From assembly GCA_963797635.1 (NCBI GenBank), contig CAWCPZ010000001.1, positions 1-32,164 on the forward strand: DNA of 32,164 nt, read 5' to 3'. Source of the stretch: JAOUEA01 sp963797635. GTDB taxonomy: Bacteria > Actinomycetota > UBA4738 > HRBIN12. Positions 9,479 to 16,300 of this stretch are shown piece after piece. Numbering within the stretch: the stretch's first letter is position 1; every line of letters starts with the position of its first letter. The position numbers and the translations under genes were made by a program. Under the pieces are notes generated by a model. The model made no database searches and was not told where the DNA came from. It worked only from the letters and a program-made list of their open reading frames with translations.

Positions 9479-9832
9479 ATGCCGCCCCTCGACCAGGACC
9501 GCTTCATGGCGCTCGTGGCCGAGGCCGTCGATTCGCTCCCCGCGTGGGTGCACGACACGCTCGACAACGTCGAGATCCTGATCGACGACGAACCACCCTC
9601 CGGCCAGCGGAACCTCCTCGGCCTGTACGAGGGCATCCCGCTGACGGCGCGAGGGGACAACTACACCGGGGTGCTGCCCGACAAGATCACGCTGTTCGCG
9701 GGCCCGCTGTGGCGCGAAGCCGGTGGTGACGAGGACCGCCTGCGCGCCGCGGTTCGCCACACGGTCGCCCACGAGGTGGCCCATCACTTCGGGATCAGCG
9801 ACGAGCGGCTGCTCGAGATCGACGCCTACTAG
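9479..9832 (+). CDS. small zincin-like metallopeptidase family protein
   Basis: A 117-residue protein of the minimal zincin family (Zincin_1, formerly a DUF) common in actinobacteria next to housekeeping genes. The zinc motif HEVAH is at residues 98-102, followed by HFGISDERLLEID, whose downstream acidic residues could complete the zinc site. The N-terminal part (LPAWVHDTLDNVEILIDDEP) and the central LLGLYEGIPLTARG agree with the family. It has no signal peptide, so it acts in the cytosol; the substrate is unknown. The stop TAG is one base before the tadA ATG, suggesting one transcript and translational coupling. Confidence 0.85.
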   Translation: MPPLDQDRFMALVAEAVDSLPAWVHDTLDNVEILIDDEPPSGQRNLLGLYEGIPLTARGDNYTGVLPDKITLFAGPLWREAGGDEDRLRAAVRHTVAHEVAHHFGISDERLLEIDAY

Positions 9833-9848
9833 TATGGACCAGACTAGT
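9828..9848 (+). promoter_or_regulatory. hairpin with the tadA start codon in its loop
   Basis: ACTAGT occurs at 9828-9833 and at 9843-9848. Since each is self-complementary, the RNA can form a 6-bp stem with a 9-base loop that begins with the tadA AUG. The left arm contains the metallopeptidase stop codon. A ribosome finishing the first gene would open the hairpin. Confidence 0.3.
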
Positions 9849-10306
9849 TCGCTGGACGAACGGCACATGCGCGCGGCGCTCGAGGCCGCGCGCGCCTGCA
9901 CCGAGCACGGTGATGTGCCGGTCGGGTGCGTGATCGTGCGAGACGCCGACGCCCAGGTGGTGGCCACCGCCGGCAACGGCCGTGAACGCTTCCAGGATCC
10001 GACCGCGCACGCCGAGATCCTCGCGCTCCGCGACGCCGCGACCGCGGCGGGCTCGTGGCACCTGGAGGATCACACCTTGGTGGTCACGCTCGAACCGTGC
10101 GCGATGTGTGCGGGCGCCATCGTGCTCGCCCGCATCCGCCGCGTGGTGTTCGGGGCCTCCGACCCCAAGGCGGGGTTCGCCGGTTCGCTCGGCAACCTGG
10201 TGGACGATCCGCGGCTGAACCATCGCGTGGAGCTCCGTCCGGCGTGCTCGCCGAGGAGTGCGGAGACCTGCTGCGCGCGTTCTTCCGCGATCGTCGAACG
10301 CCGTGA
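9834..10306 (+). CDS. tadA: tRNA-specific adenosine deaminase (one frameshift)
   Basis: TadA changes adenosine 34 of tRNA-Arg(ACG) to inosine, an essential step in decoding. The zinc-dependent deaminase motifs are present: H59-A-E61 in TAHAEILAL and PCxxC at C89 and C92 in TLEPCAMCAGAIVLARI. The specificity stretch FGASDPKAGFAGSL is also there. The GG at 10241-10242 appears to lack one G; adding it gives RPGVLAEECGDLLRAFFRDRR, and the gene then ends at 10306 with about 157 residues, the usual size. This is one of the few deletions among the indels in the window. ATG 9834 is one base after the metallopeptidase stop. Its position before tRNA-Ser matches other actinobacteria. Confidence 0.92.
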
Positions 10307-10339
10307 CCTCCGTGTTGGGCCAGGTCCGAGGGCGATTGC

Positions 10340-10352
10340 TAGAATCGGCGAC
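10340..10352 (+). promoter_or_regulatory. -10 box set for a leaderless tRNA
   Basis: TAGAAT at 10340-10345, with TG three bases ahead of it (10337-10338, an extended -10 feature), ends 7 bases before the first base of tRNA-Ser(CGA). A TTGGGC at 10315-10320 could act as -35 with a long 19-base spacer. Initiation 7 to 8 bases past the box would place +1 at the mature 5' G. Confidence 0.5.
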
Positions 10353-10442
10353 GGAGGCGTGCCGGAGCGGACGAACGGGACCGCCTCGAAAGCGGTTAGG
10401 GGTCTAAACCGCCCCTCGCGTGTTCGAATCACGCCGCCTCCG
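10353..10442 (+). tRNA. tRNA-Ser (anticodon CGA)
   Basis: A complete 90-nt class II tRNA. Acceptor GGAGGCG (10353-10359) pairs with CGCCTCC (10435-10441), and G10442 is the discriminator base. The anticodon stem CCGC/GCGG holds the loop CTCGAAA with anticodon CGA, reading UCG. The long variable arm AGGGG/CCCCT identifies tRNA-Ser, and the T arm is GCGTG-TTCGAAT-CACGC. The CCA end is not encoded. It follows tadA, as in other actinobacteria. Confidence 0.95.
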
Positions 10443-10450
10443 CTTCCATA

Positions 10451-10512
10451 CCTCCGACCTCGGCCGGTACGCCGGAGTACGCGAAGGACCGCGACTCGGC
10501 CGAGGTCGGAGG
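10451..10512. terminator. long perfect inverted repeat after tRNA-Ser(CGA)
   Basis: A perfect 16-bp inverted repeat: CCTCCGACCTCGGCCG at 10451-10466 and its complement at 10497-10512. The 30-base loop contains a smaller dyad, GTAC-N6-GTAC. It lies 8 bases after the tRNA and ends 39 bases before the stop of the opposite DHFR-like gene, so it could end transcription from both sides. No U-run follows, which is common for actinobacterial terminators. The arms are longer than most terminators need. Confidence 0.55.
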
Positions 10513-10551
10513 ACAGGATCGGGTCCTACGCGCGAGGATGCGCGATCGACG

Positions 10552-11166
10552 TCACGTGACCGTGCCGTACTGCGGGCGCCCGGCGGGCCGGTAGACCTGG
10601 ATCGTCACTCCTGTGGAGGCGACCGCCTGCGATCCGACCAGCTCGAGCGCCATGTCGGGGCCGGAGTCGGGGAACAGCCGCGTGCCCTCGCCGACGACCA
10701 CGGGGAAGGTGAGCAGCTGGATCTCGTCAACGAGGTCGTTGTCGAGCAGCCACCGGACCAGGACGCCGCTGCCGGGCACCAGCAGCTCGCCTCCCGCCTC
10801 GGCCTTCAATCCGCGGATGGCGGCCGCGACGTCGCCGGAGAGGACGGTCGTGTTCGCCCATGCCGGGTCGAAGGGCGTGGTCGATGCCACGTACTTGGGC
10901 CGTGTGTTCAACGCCGTCCAGATCGGGCTGTCGCCCGGATCGTCCCACGTACCCCAGGAGCCGGCGAAGATCTCGTAGGTCACTCGGCCGAACAGGAATG
11001 CGTCGGCGCGCTCATAGACCTCGTTGATGAACGCCATGGTCTGGTCGTCGGTGAACGGCATGGCCCATCCGCCGCGCTCGAACCCGCCGCTGCGGTCCTC
11101 GTCCGCCCCGCCGAGCCCCTGCATCACTCCGTCGACGGAGACGTTGGTGGTGGTCGTCAGCTTCAT
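10552..11166 (-). CDS. dihydrofolate-reductase-family (RibD C-terminal-like) protein
   Basis: A 204-residue protein of the YyaP/YwjB group, which shares the fold of dihydrofolate reductase and the RibD reductase domain and probably binds NADPH. The N-terminal strand and loop TTTTNVSVDGVMQG, the central FLFGRVTYEIFAGSW, the pair KYVASTTPFDP and LLVPGSGVLVRWLLDNDLVDE, and the end LTFPVVVGEGTRLFPD are all characteristic. True folate reduction is not implied; members act on varied, mostly unknown substrates. ATG 11166 overlaps the stop of the SMP-30 gene upstream (ATGA), so the two form a coupled operon. The frame is intact. Confidence 0.88.
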   Translation of the reverse strand: MKLTTTTNVSVDGVMQGLGGADEDRSGGFERGGWAMPFTDDQTMAFINEVYERADAFLFGRVTYEIFAGSWGTWDDPGDSPIWTALNTRPKYVASTTPFDPAWANTTVLSGDVAAAIRGLKAEAGGELLVPGSGVLVRWLLDNDLVDEIQLLTFPVVVGEGTRLFPDSGPDMALELVGSQAVASTGVTIQVYRPAGRPQYGTVT

Positions 11167-12044
11167 GTCCCTACGGCCACCCGTCGTGCGGCTGCCGGGG
11201 CATCGGCGATCAGCACCTGGCCGGAGCGTTTCGCGAGCATCTCGTCGAAGCTGTCCGGACCCAGGAACTCGTTCGCCATCATGAAGAGGGTTCGGCCGTC
11301 GGGGCCACCCAGCATGGTGGCGAAGCAGGCCCGGTCGAGTTGGATCCTGGCGAGGATCTCCCCGCCTTCGGCCACCCGCACGCACGCGTTGTCGCGCGTC
11401 GATGTCCAGATCGCCCCGTCGGCGTCGAGGCAGATCCCGTCGGGACCGAGACCGTCCGCCCAGGGGCGCCGTCCGGAGAGGCTGCCGTCGGGGGCGATGT
11501 CGAACGCCAGGAGCGTGCCCGTGAACGACTCGGACACGATCAGCGTCTCGTTGTCCGGCGTGATGACCATGCCGTTCGGGAACGCGATCCCGTCGGCGAC
11601 CTTGCGAGCGGTGCCGTCCGGGGTGATCAGCGCGATGACGCCGGTCGGGTCGTTCGAGGGATCCATCACCCGCTCGGCCATCTCGCTGAAGTCGAAGCCG
11701 ATGCTGTTGACGTAGATGTTGCCTCGGCCATCGATCGTCATCTCGCTCCAGACGGCGTCCGTGATGTGCGAGAGGTCGGCGTGGCGCACGGTCGTGCCGT
11801 CCGGCTCGTAGCGGGTCAGCTCGTCGCCCGTCACCAGCATCCGACCGTCGGGGAGCCAGCCGATCGACTGGCCCAGGCCCGACGGGCCCTCGGCCATGAC
11901 CTCGGCGTTCCCCTCGAGGTCGACGGCGATGATCTCCGGTGTCCCCCAGTTCGGGAACCAGAGGCGGCCGTCGTGCCATCGCGGAGACTCGACCATCGTG
12001 AGCCCGTCCAAGAGGACGCGCGGCTTCATCTGCGTTGTCGTCAT
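11163..12044 (-). CDS. SMP-30/gluconolactonase family protein
   Basis: A 293-residue six-bladed beta-propeller of the SMP-30/gluconolactonase/LRE family, whose members are calcium- or zinc-dependent lactonases of sugar acids. The opening ESPRWHDGRLWFPNW carries the usual metal-ligand glutamate. Later blades show NIYVNSIGFDF, GIAFPNGMVITPDNETLIVSES, and DGICLDADGAIWTSTRDNACV, where N and D are the expected metal ligands. No signal peptide is present. ATG 12044 is chosen because AGGAGGAGG lies just upstream; longer readings of the frame lack this. It is the first gene of an operon with the DHFR-like reductase. A lactone-handling pathway is inference. Confidence 0.88.
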   Translation of the reverse strand: MTTTQMKPRVLLDGLTMVESPRWHDGRLWFPNWGTPEIIAVDLEGNAEVMAEGPSGLGQSIGWLPDGRMLVTGDELTRYEPDGTTVRHADLSHITDAVWSEMTIDGRGNIYVNSIGFDFSEMAERVMDPSNDPTGVIALITPDGTARKVADGIAFPNGMVITPDNETLIVSESFTGTLLAFDIAPDGSLSGRRPWADGLGPDGICLDADGAIWTSTRDNACVRVAEGGEILARIQLDRACFATMLGGPDGRTLFMMANEFLGPDSFDEMLAKRSGQVLIADAPAAARRVAVGT

Positions 12045-12131
12045 GGCGATCCTCCTCCTTCTCTTCCCGCTTACCGTTCGCACCTGCCGGCAAACATCGT
12101 GGTGGACGGTCGGCGCCATGGTCCTTCGCAT

Positions 12132-12161
12132 CCACCTGCAGCGCAACATGGCTGCAGGTGG
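12132..12161. promoter_or_regulatory. 10-bp perfect inverted repeat before the SGNH gene
   Basis: CCACCTGCAG at 12132-12141 is matched by CTGCAGGTGG at 12152-12161, with a 10-base spacer. It lies in the 143-base gap between the divergent SMP-30 operon and the SGNH gene, and its right arm covers the expected -35 region of the SGNH promoter (-10 at 12176). The centre-to-centre distance of 20 bases would put both arms on one DNA face. An operator is likelier than a terminator here. Confidence 0.4.
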
Positions 12162-12175
12162 TGCGTTCCTCGGCG

Positions 12176-12187
12176 TAGCATCCGGGC
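12176..12187 (+). promoter_or_regulatory. leaderless -10 box of the SGNH gene
   Basis: TAGCAT at 12176-12181 is followed by 6 bases and ATG 12188. There is no Shine-Dalgarno sequence. Confidence 0.5.
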
Positions 12188-12733
12188 ATGTCGAATCGTC
12201 ACCACGTCCGAGCCCTCGTCCTGATGTCGGCAACCGTGGCCGTGCTCGCTGCCTCGGTGCCTGCGAACGCCGCCATCCCACGGGGACGCATCGGCCTCGG
12301 CGACTCGGTGATGCGCGGTGCCACCAGCCAACTCCAGGCCCGCGGGATCCGGGTCGACACCGCCGTGAGCCGCCAGTTCTCGTCCCTCCCCGAGTTGATG
12401 CGCCGCCTGAAGAACCGCGACAAGCTGCGGAAGACCGTGATCGTCCACCTCGGCAACAACGGCTACCTGGAGCGGAGGGATTGCGATCGCGCCACGCGGA
12501 TCGCCGGCTCGCGCCGCCACGTGTACCTCGTGACGCTGAAGGTTCCGCGGCAGTGGCGTGCCGCCAACAACGATCGGCTGAAGTCGTGTGCCCGGCGTCA
12601 CAACAACACGTCGATCATCGATTGGTTCGGCCACAGCGTGAACCACCCGGGATGGTTCGCCTCCGACCTGTACCACCTGACCGCGTCGGGGGCGCGGCAC
12701 TACGCCGGGTTCATCGGCCGCAAGAGCGCCTGA
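12188..12733 (+). CDS. secreted SGNH-hydrolase-like protein
   Basis: A 181-residue protein with a Sec signal peptide (hydrophobic ALVLMSATVAVLAASV, likely cut after ANA near residue 28). The mature part shows SGNH-fold blocks: GDSVMRGA with S40 as nucleophile, HLGNNG in place of the GxND block, and DLYHLT with D160 and H163 as the acid and base. It resembles the free-standing SGNH domain found at the C-terminus of OafA-type acyltransferases, so it may remove or transfer acyl groups on envelope glycans; that role is inference. Two cysteines (C99 and one in KSCARRH) could form a disulfide outside the cell. The frame is intact. Confidence 0.75.
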   Translation: MSNRHHVRALVLMSATVAVLAASVPANAAIPRGRIGLGDSVMRGATSQLQARGIRVDTAVSRQFSSLPELMRRLKNRDKLRKTVIVHLGNNGYLERRDCDRATRIAGSRRHVYLVTLKVPRQWRAANNDRLKSCARRHNNTSIIDWFGHSVNHPGWFASDLYHLTASGARHYAGFIGRKSA

Positions 12734-12745
12734 GCGCGCGGTCGC

Positions 12746-12758
12746 TAGACTCGTCCGC
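12746..12758 (+). promoter_or_regulatory. -10 box set for a leaderless tRNA
   Basis: TAGACT at 12746-12751 ends 7 bases before the first base of tRNA-Ser(GGA), the same spacing as at the other tRNA-Ser gene. Confidence 0.5.
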
Positions 12759-12845
12759 GGTGGCCTGCCCGAGCGGCCGAAGGGACACGCCTGGAAAGCG
12801 TGTAGGGGGGCAACTCCCTCGAGGGTTCGAATCCCTCGGCCACCG
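12759..12845 (+). tRNA. tRNA-Ser (anticodon GGA)
   Basis: A complete 87-nt class II tRNA. Acceptor GGTGGCC (12759-12765) pairs with GGCCACC (12838-12844); G12845 is the discriminator. The anticodon stem CACGC/GCGTG encloses CTGGAAA, anticodon GGA, reading UCC and UCU. A long variable arm follows, and the T arm is GAGGG-TTCGAAT-CCCTC. CCA is not encoded. Five bases later lies the stop of the opposite GNAT gene. Confidence 0.95.
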
Positions 12846-12850
12846 CGGAG

Positions 12851-13781
12851 TTAGGTCAGATCCTTGGCACGGTTCGTGTAGCTACGCTTCACGTGCATCC
12901 CGACCTTCTCGTACATCCCCAGCGCGCCCGTTCGTGAATCGGTGTTGAGCCCGACGACGCGTTCGCCCTGGTCCCAGAACACCTGGAAGGCCCGGACCAG
13001 CATGGCGCGGGCGATGCCCTGGTGGCGGTGCGAGGCGCGCGTCGCCACCTGTTGGACCCACCCACCCTCGGCCTCGTAGTCGAGCATGAAGCTCACACCG
13101 ACGATGTCCCCGGTGCGCTCGTCGGTCGCCAGGATCATCTGCCACGGCGCGAAGCTCGGTCGTTCGATCGTCAGCGCCGCCCAGTCCTCGAACGTGGCGG
13201 GATCACGGTTCGGCCATTCGTTGAACGCGTCCTCGATCACCCGGTAGGTCTCATGCGCGTCGCGCTCGGGCTCGTAGTCGCGGAACCCGATCCCGGCGGG
13301 CAGGGCTGGGTCGTCCGGCCGCGCGTCGTGCTCGATCTCCAGGATCCAGGAGGTGTGGCCGTAGCCGTAGCCATGGGCCTCCAGGATGGCCGCGGCCGCG
13401 GTGTTGGCGTCCGTGGTGGTCTGCGACACCCTCGTCGAACCCTGTCGCGCGGCGAGATCCTCGGTCCAGCCCAGCAGCGCGGTGCCGATGCCGCGACCCA
13501 GCGCATCCGGGATGCACGTTGATCTCGGCGCGCTTGCCCTTGAACAGCTCGGCCTCGGCCACCAAGCGGTCGCCGTCGAACACGCCGATGCTCTCGGTCG
13601 CGAGGTCGTAGGCCGGCCGGGCCCAGTCGACCTCGATGTCCTCGCGATCGATCTCGATCACGCCGTCATGGTGGAGCTCGCAGGCCGCGACCAGCTCGGT
13701 GACGATGTCGACGTCGGCCAGGGTCATCGAGCGGGCCGTGAGGCCGTCGGGCAGGCCGGTCAGATCGGCGGGAGCGTCCAT
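12851..13781 (-). CDS. tandem-GNAT acetyltransferase, MshD-like (one frameshift)
   Basis: About 309 residues with two GNAT folds. The N-terminal copy holds AEINVHPDALGRGIGTALL, the second VQQVATRASHRHQGIARAML with a CoA-binding R/Q-x-x-G/H-x-A loop and an end NTDSRTGALGMYEKVGMHVKRSY. Tandem organization and length resemble mycothiol synthase (MshD), but the sequence is also close to many other tandem GNATs of actinobacteria, so the substrate is open. GGG at 13509-13511 (CCC in the gene) is one base too long and shifts the frame after INVHP. ATG 13781 overlaps the end of the HAD gene by 22 bases; TACGCT 7 bases upstream may give an additional leaderless start. Confidence 0.75.
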
Positions 13782-14467
13782 CCGGGACAGCGTACCGGCG
13801 CCACCGGACCCGGCAGGGCGGCGTCGGACTCGAGCCATGTGCGGATGTCGTCGAAGCCGTTCCACGGGACGTACGGCACGCCGTCGCGCTCGCAGTGGGC
13901 GACCAGCTCGAGCTTGGCGAACGTCACATCGGCGTACAGCGCGCCGTACCGATCGGTCTGTCCCTCGCCGGCGAACGCCACGAGGCCGCGCGTGCGCTGG
14001 GCGTCGAGCACGGCCTGCATCTTGCACGTGCCGCACCCGATGCACTCGCGGTGACCGCTGACGAACCGCATCCCCGAGGGCCGGTCGTCCTCGCCCCAGG
14101 CCTGTTCGTTCGTGATGATGCCCACGCCCTCGATGCCGGCCGCGGTCAGCAGCGGCTCGATGTAGAAGCCGAACCCATCCGAGACCAGGGTCACCGGAAC
14201 GTCCTGCTCACGGCACCACGCCACGAAGGGCGCGAACGTGGGGTCCATCGGGCAGTGCTCCAACGCGAACGCCAGCATGGTCTCGCGGTCGGCACGCAGC
14301 ATCAGGTCCTGCGCCACGATCGCCTCGCGAAGGCCGATCTCGCCTCGGTCGACCGCCTCGTCGTAGGTGGGCCACGCCGGGTCGCCGAACTCCACCAGCA
14401 GGTGCTCGGCGACATCGTGCAGCGCCGCCGTGCCGTCGAAGTCCACCAAGACCGCCCCGACCTTCAT
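13760..14467 (-). CDS. HAD-family phosphatase, MtnX/SerB-like
   Basis: A 235-residue haloacid-dehalogenase phosphatase of subfamily IB. Motif I is DFDGT with nucleophile D9 and D11, motif II has S96 in TLVSDGFGFY, and motif III/IV is AGEGQTDRYGALYADVTFAK, where the usual GDG reads GEG. A cysteine cluster, ECIGCGTCK (C142, C145, C148), sits between motifs II and III; it could bind zinc. Related enzymes dephosphorylate phosphoserine or methylthioribulose intermediates; which applies is unknown. ATG 14467 has TAGGCT 8 bases upstream. The C-terminal 22 bases overlap the tandem-GNAT gene, so the two are one operon. Confidence 0.82.
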   Translation of the reverse strand: MKVGAVLVDFDGTAALHDVAEHLLVEFGDPAWPTYDEAVDRGEIGLREAIVAQDLMLRADRETMLAFALEHCPMDPTFAPFVAWCREQDVPVTLVSDGFGFYIEPLLTAAGIEGVGIITNEQAWGEDDRPSGMRFVSGHRECIGCGTCKMQAVLDAQRTRGLVAFAGEGQTDRYGALYADVTFAKLELVAHCERDGVPYVPWNGFDDIRTWLESDAALPGPVAPVRCPGWTLPPI

Positions 14468-14502
14468 GTCGCGGGAGCCTATCGGCCTGCCACACTCCGC
14501 GG

Positions 14503-15265
14503 ATGGAACCAGCGGAACGGATGGCGTTGGGCATGGTCGATGCCGAACGCAAGCGGCGTCAGAACGTGGCCGGCGCGGAGGTGCTCGAGATCGATGGATT
14601 GGTGCTGGCGTTCTCCAACCTGCCCGACCCGCAGCTGAACTCCGTCGTGGTGGACCACGACCCGTCGGATGCGCTGGCGGCGATGGAAGCGGCCGAGCGC
14701 GAGTTCGTCCGACGGAGTCATCCGATCGGGATCGACCTGCAGGTCGGTCGCAACCCCGGGGTGGACGAGGCCGTCCGGTCGATGGGACTGATCCGGATCA
14801 TCGAACGCCCCGGGATGGCGTTGGAGGTTGACGCCCTGCCGGAGGCGCCGGTCCCGCATGGGATCGAGATCCGACCGGTGACGTCCGACGAGGACGTTCG
14901 GGGCCTGGTCGAAGTCGGGGTGCAGGCGTTCGATGACGATCCCGAGATCGGCATGTCCTGCTACGGGGTGAGCTCACGAGGGGTGGACGGCGCGCGAGCC
15001 TTCATCGCGTGGAGGGGCGAGGAACCCGTGGGGATCGCGACCGGCTACCTGCACGAGGGCGCCGTGGGGGTCATGGGTGTCGCGGTGGTTCCCGCCGCTC
15101 GGACGCTCGGTCTCGGGATCGGCGCTGACGGTTCAGGCGGCGCGCGCGTTCCCCGAGGGCGATCTCGCCTGGCTGCACCCCAGCGACGAGGCGCGCTCGA
15201 TGTACGGCCGGCTGGGGTTCCGGCCCGTCGCCGACCACGAGATCTGGATACGCGGGGCCTCTTAG
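14503..15265 (+). CDS. GNAT family acetyltransferase (one frameshift)
   Basis: About 253 residues with a C-terminal GNAT fold: IEIRPVTSDEDVRGLVEVG opens the domain, VMGVAVVPAARTLGLGSALT is the acetyl-CoA-binding motif A, and ARSMYGRLGFRPVADHEIW is motif B. The first 110 residues resemble the divergent N-terminal half of two-domain GNATs and include no clear CoA site. GGG at 15115-15117 is one base too long, breaking the frame in motif A; repair gives the end EIWIRGAS. The start ATG 14503 has CACACT, a degenerate -10 box, 6 bases before it and no Shine-Dalgarno. Its TAG overlaps the TAA of the convergent gene. Substrate unknown. Confidence 0.8.
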
Positions 15266-15859
15266 GCGGCGCCGTCGACGATGCTGCGGCCGTCCAGCGG
15301 GTGGTCGAGCGTGATCGTCACCGACTTCAGGACCGCGATCTCGATGCAGGCGACGTCGCCGGCGTCCGGGTCGTGACCCTCGTACAGCGTGATCGTGACG
15401 GCATCACCTTCGTCGACGGTCGACGTGATCGAGCACCGCGCACGGCTCCACGCCGCTGGTGAACAGGATGGTCACCGTGCCGTCGTCGTTGAGCATCGCG
15501 CGGTCGAACGGGCGGGCTCGCACGCCGGCCATGCCGGGTGTCGGTTCGACCGGCTGGGCGGTGCTCGGGTCGCCCCATGGTGCCGGGTCCTGATCGTCCG
15601 GACACACGGCGTAGTCGACCGGGGAATCCGGGTCGGCGTTCCGGTCCAGCGGCGCGACGCTGCAGTCGCCGTGGACCGGGTCGATCGTCACCGAACCGTT
15701 CGGGTCCCCGGGCGAACCAGCGGACACCTGGCCGCTCCCGTCGTCCGCGTGTTCCTGTTCCGAGCCACCTCGTGTGGCTGCGGCGACGGTGGCGATGGAG
15801 ACCACGGCGACGGCCGCGACGAGGGCGATCAACCAGCGGGATCGAGCGGGGGTTCGCAT
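15262..15859 (-). CDS. membrane-anchored hypothetical protein (one frameshift)
   Basis: I do not recognise this protein. After repair it has about 198 residues. An N-terminal basic stretch (RTPARSR) and one hydrophobic helix (WLIALVAAVAVVSIATVAAA) indicate a membrane anchor or uncleaved signal, so the rest is outside. The outside part is acidic and rich in Asp, Pro and Gly, with cysteines in DCSVAP, YAVCPDD, EPCAVL and ACIEI that could form disulfides. GG at 15418-15419 is one base too long; beyond it the frame reads VDVDEGDAVTITLYEG and ends at TAA 15264-15262. ATG 15859 is preferred over earlier starts because GGAGGAA lies just upstream. Confidence 0.6.
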
Positions 15860-15964
15860 CCGGGTTCCTCCGAGCTTCGAGGCCATATGGCCGGGGCGCA
15901 ACGGGTGTTGGACGAAGCATCGAGCCCTCAGGTTCCCGTCTGAAGCGTTGTCCTGGGGGCTGCG

Positions 15965-15976
15965 TATACTCCCGGC
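15965..15976 (+). promoter_or_regulatory. promoter of the SRP RNA gene
   Basis: TATACT at 15965-15970 is the strongest -10 box of the window and ends 6 bases before the first paired base of the SRP RNA. The -35 region is weak (TGAAGC at 15941-15946, spacer 18). Confidence 0.6.
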
Positions 15977-16250
15977 GTGGCCGTGCTAGGCGGGGAGCTA
16001 GCGGTGCCCTGCACCCGCAATCCGCTTCAGCGGGGCCGAATCCCCGCTCGAGGCCCGGAAGGTCCGGGGCAGCCTTGAGTGCGGAGCGTTGAAAGTCGGG
16101 TCCTACGCGACATCAGACCTCGAACCCGGTCAGGTCCGGAAGGAAGCAGCCGTAAGGGGAGCTTGATGGGTGCCGTAGGGATGCCTGGCTGGAGCTACCG
16201 CGCCGAGAAGCGCCCGAGTCATCCGTGGTCGACAGCGGGTGCACGGCCAC
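15977..16250 (+). ncRNA. ffs: signal recognition particle RNA, large bacterial form
   Basis: About 274 nt. The conserved Ffh-binding apex GGTCAGGTCCGGAAGGAAGC is at about 16129-16148. The 5' part (GTGCTAGGCGGGGAG, then GCGGTGCCCTGCACCCGCAA) matches the Alu domain of the Bacillus scRNA type rather than the short 4.5S form. The two ends close perfectly: GTGGCCGTGC at 15977-15986 pairs with GCACGGCCAC at 16241-16250, which sets the limits. The RNA joins Ffh to target membrane proteins to the Sec machinery and to slow translation. Position just before dnaX is conserved in actinobacteria. Confidence 0.93.
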
Positions 16251-16256
16251 ATCTTT

Positions 16257-16274
16257 CACCCGGGTGTCCGGGTG
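16257..16274 (+). terminator. hairpin after the SRP RNA
   Basis: CACCCGG (16257-16263), a 4-base loop, and CCGGGTG (16268-16274) form a 7-bp stem six bases after the RNA end. It probably ends the SRP RNA transcript; no U-run follows. It lies 26 bases before the dnaX start, so a role in the dnaX leader is possible too. Confidence 0.5.
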
Positions 16275-16300
16275 GGCGGCCCGTGGCCATGGAGGCGTGA

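Noticed and set aside
10353..10560. Integration site of a mobile element after tRNA-Ser(CGA)
   Set aside because: No duplicated tRNA 3' end and no integrase gene are visible; the inverted repeat is explained at least as well by termination.
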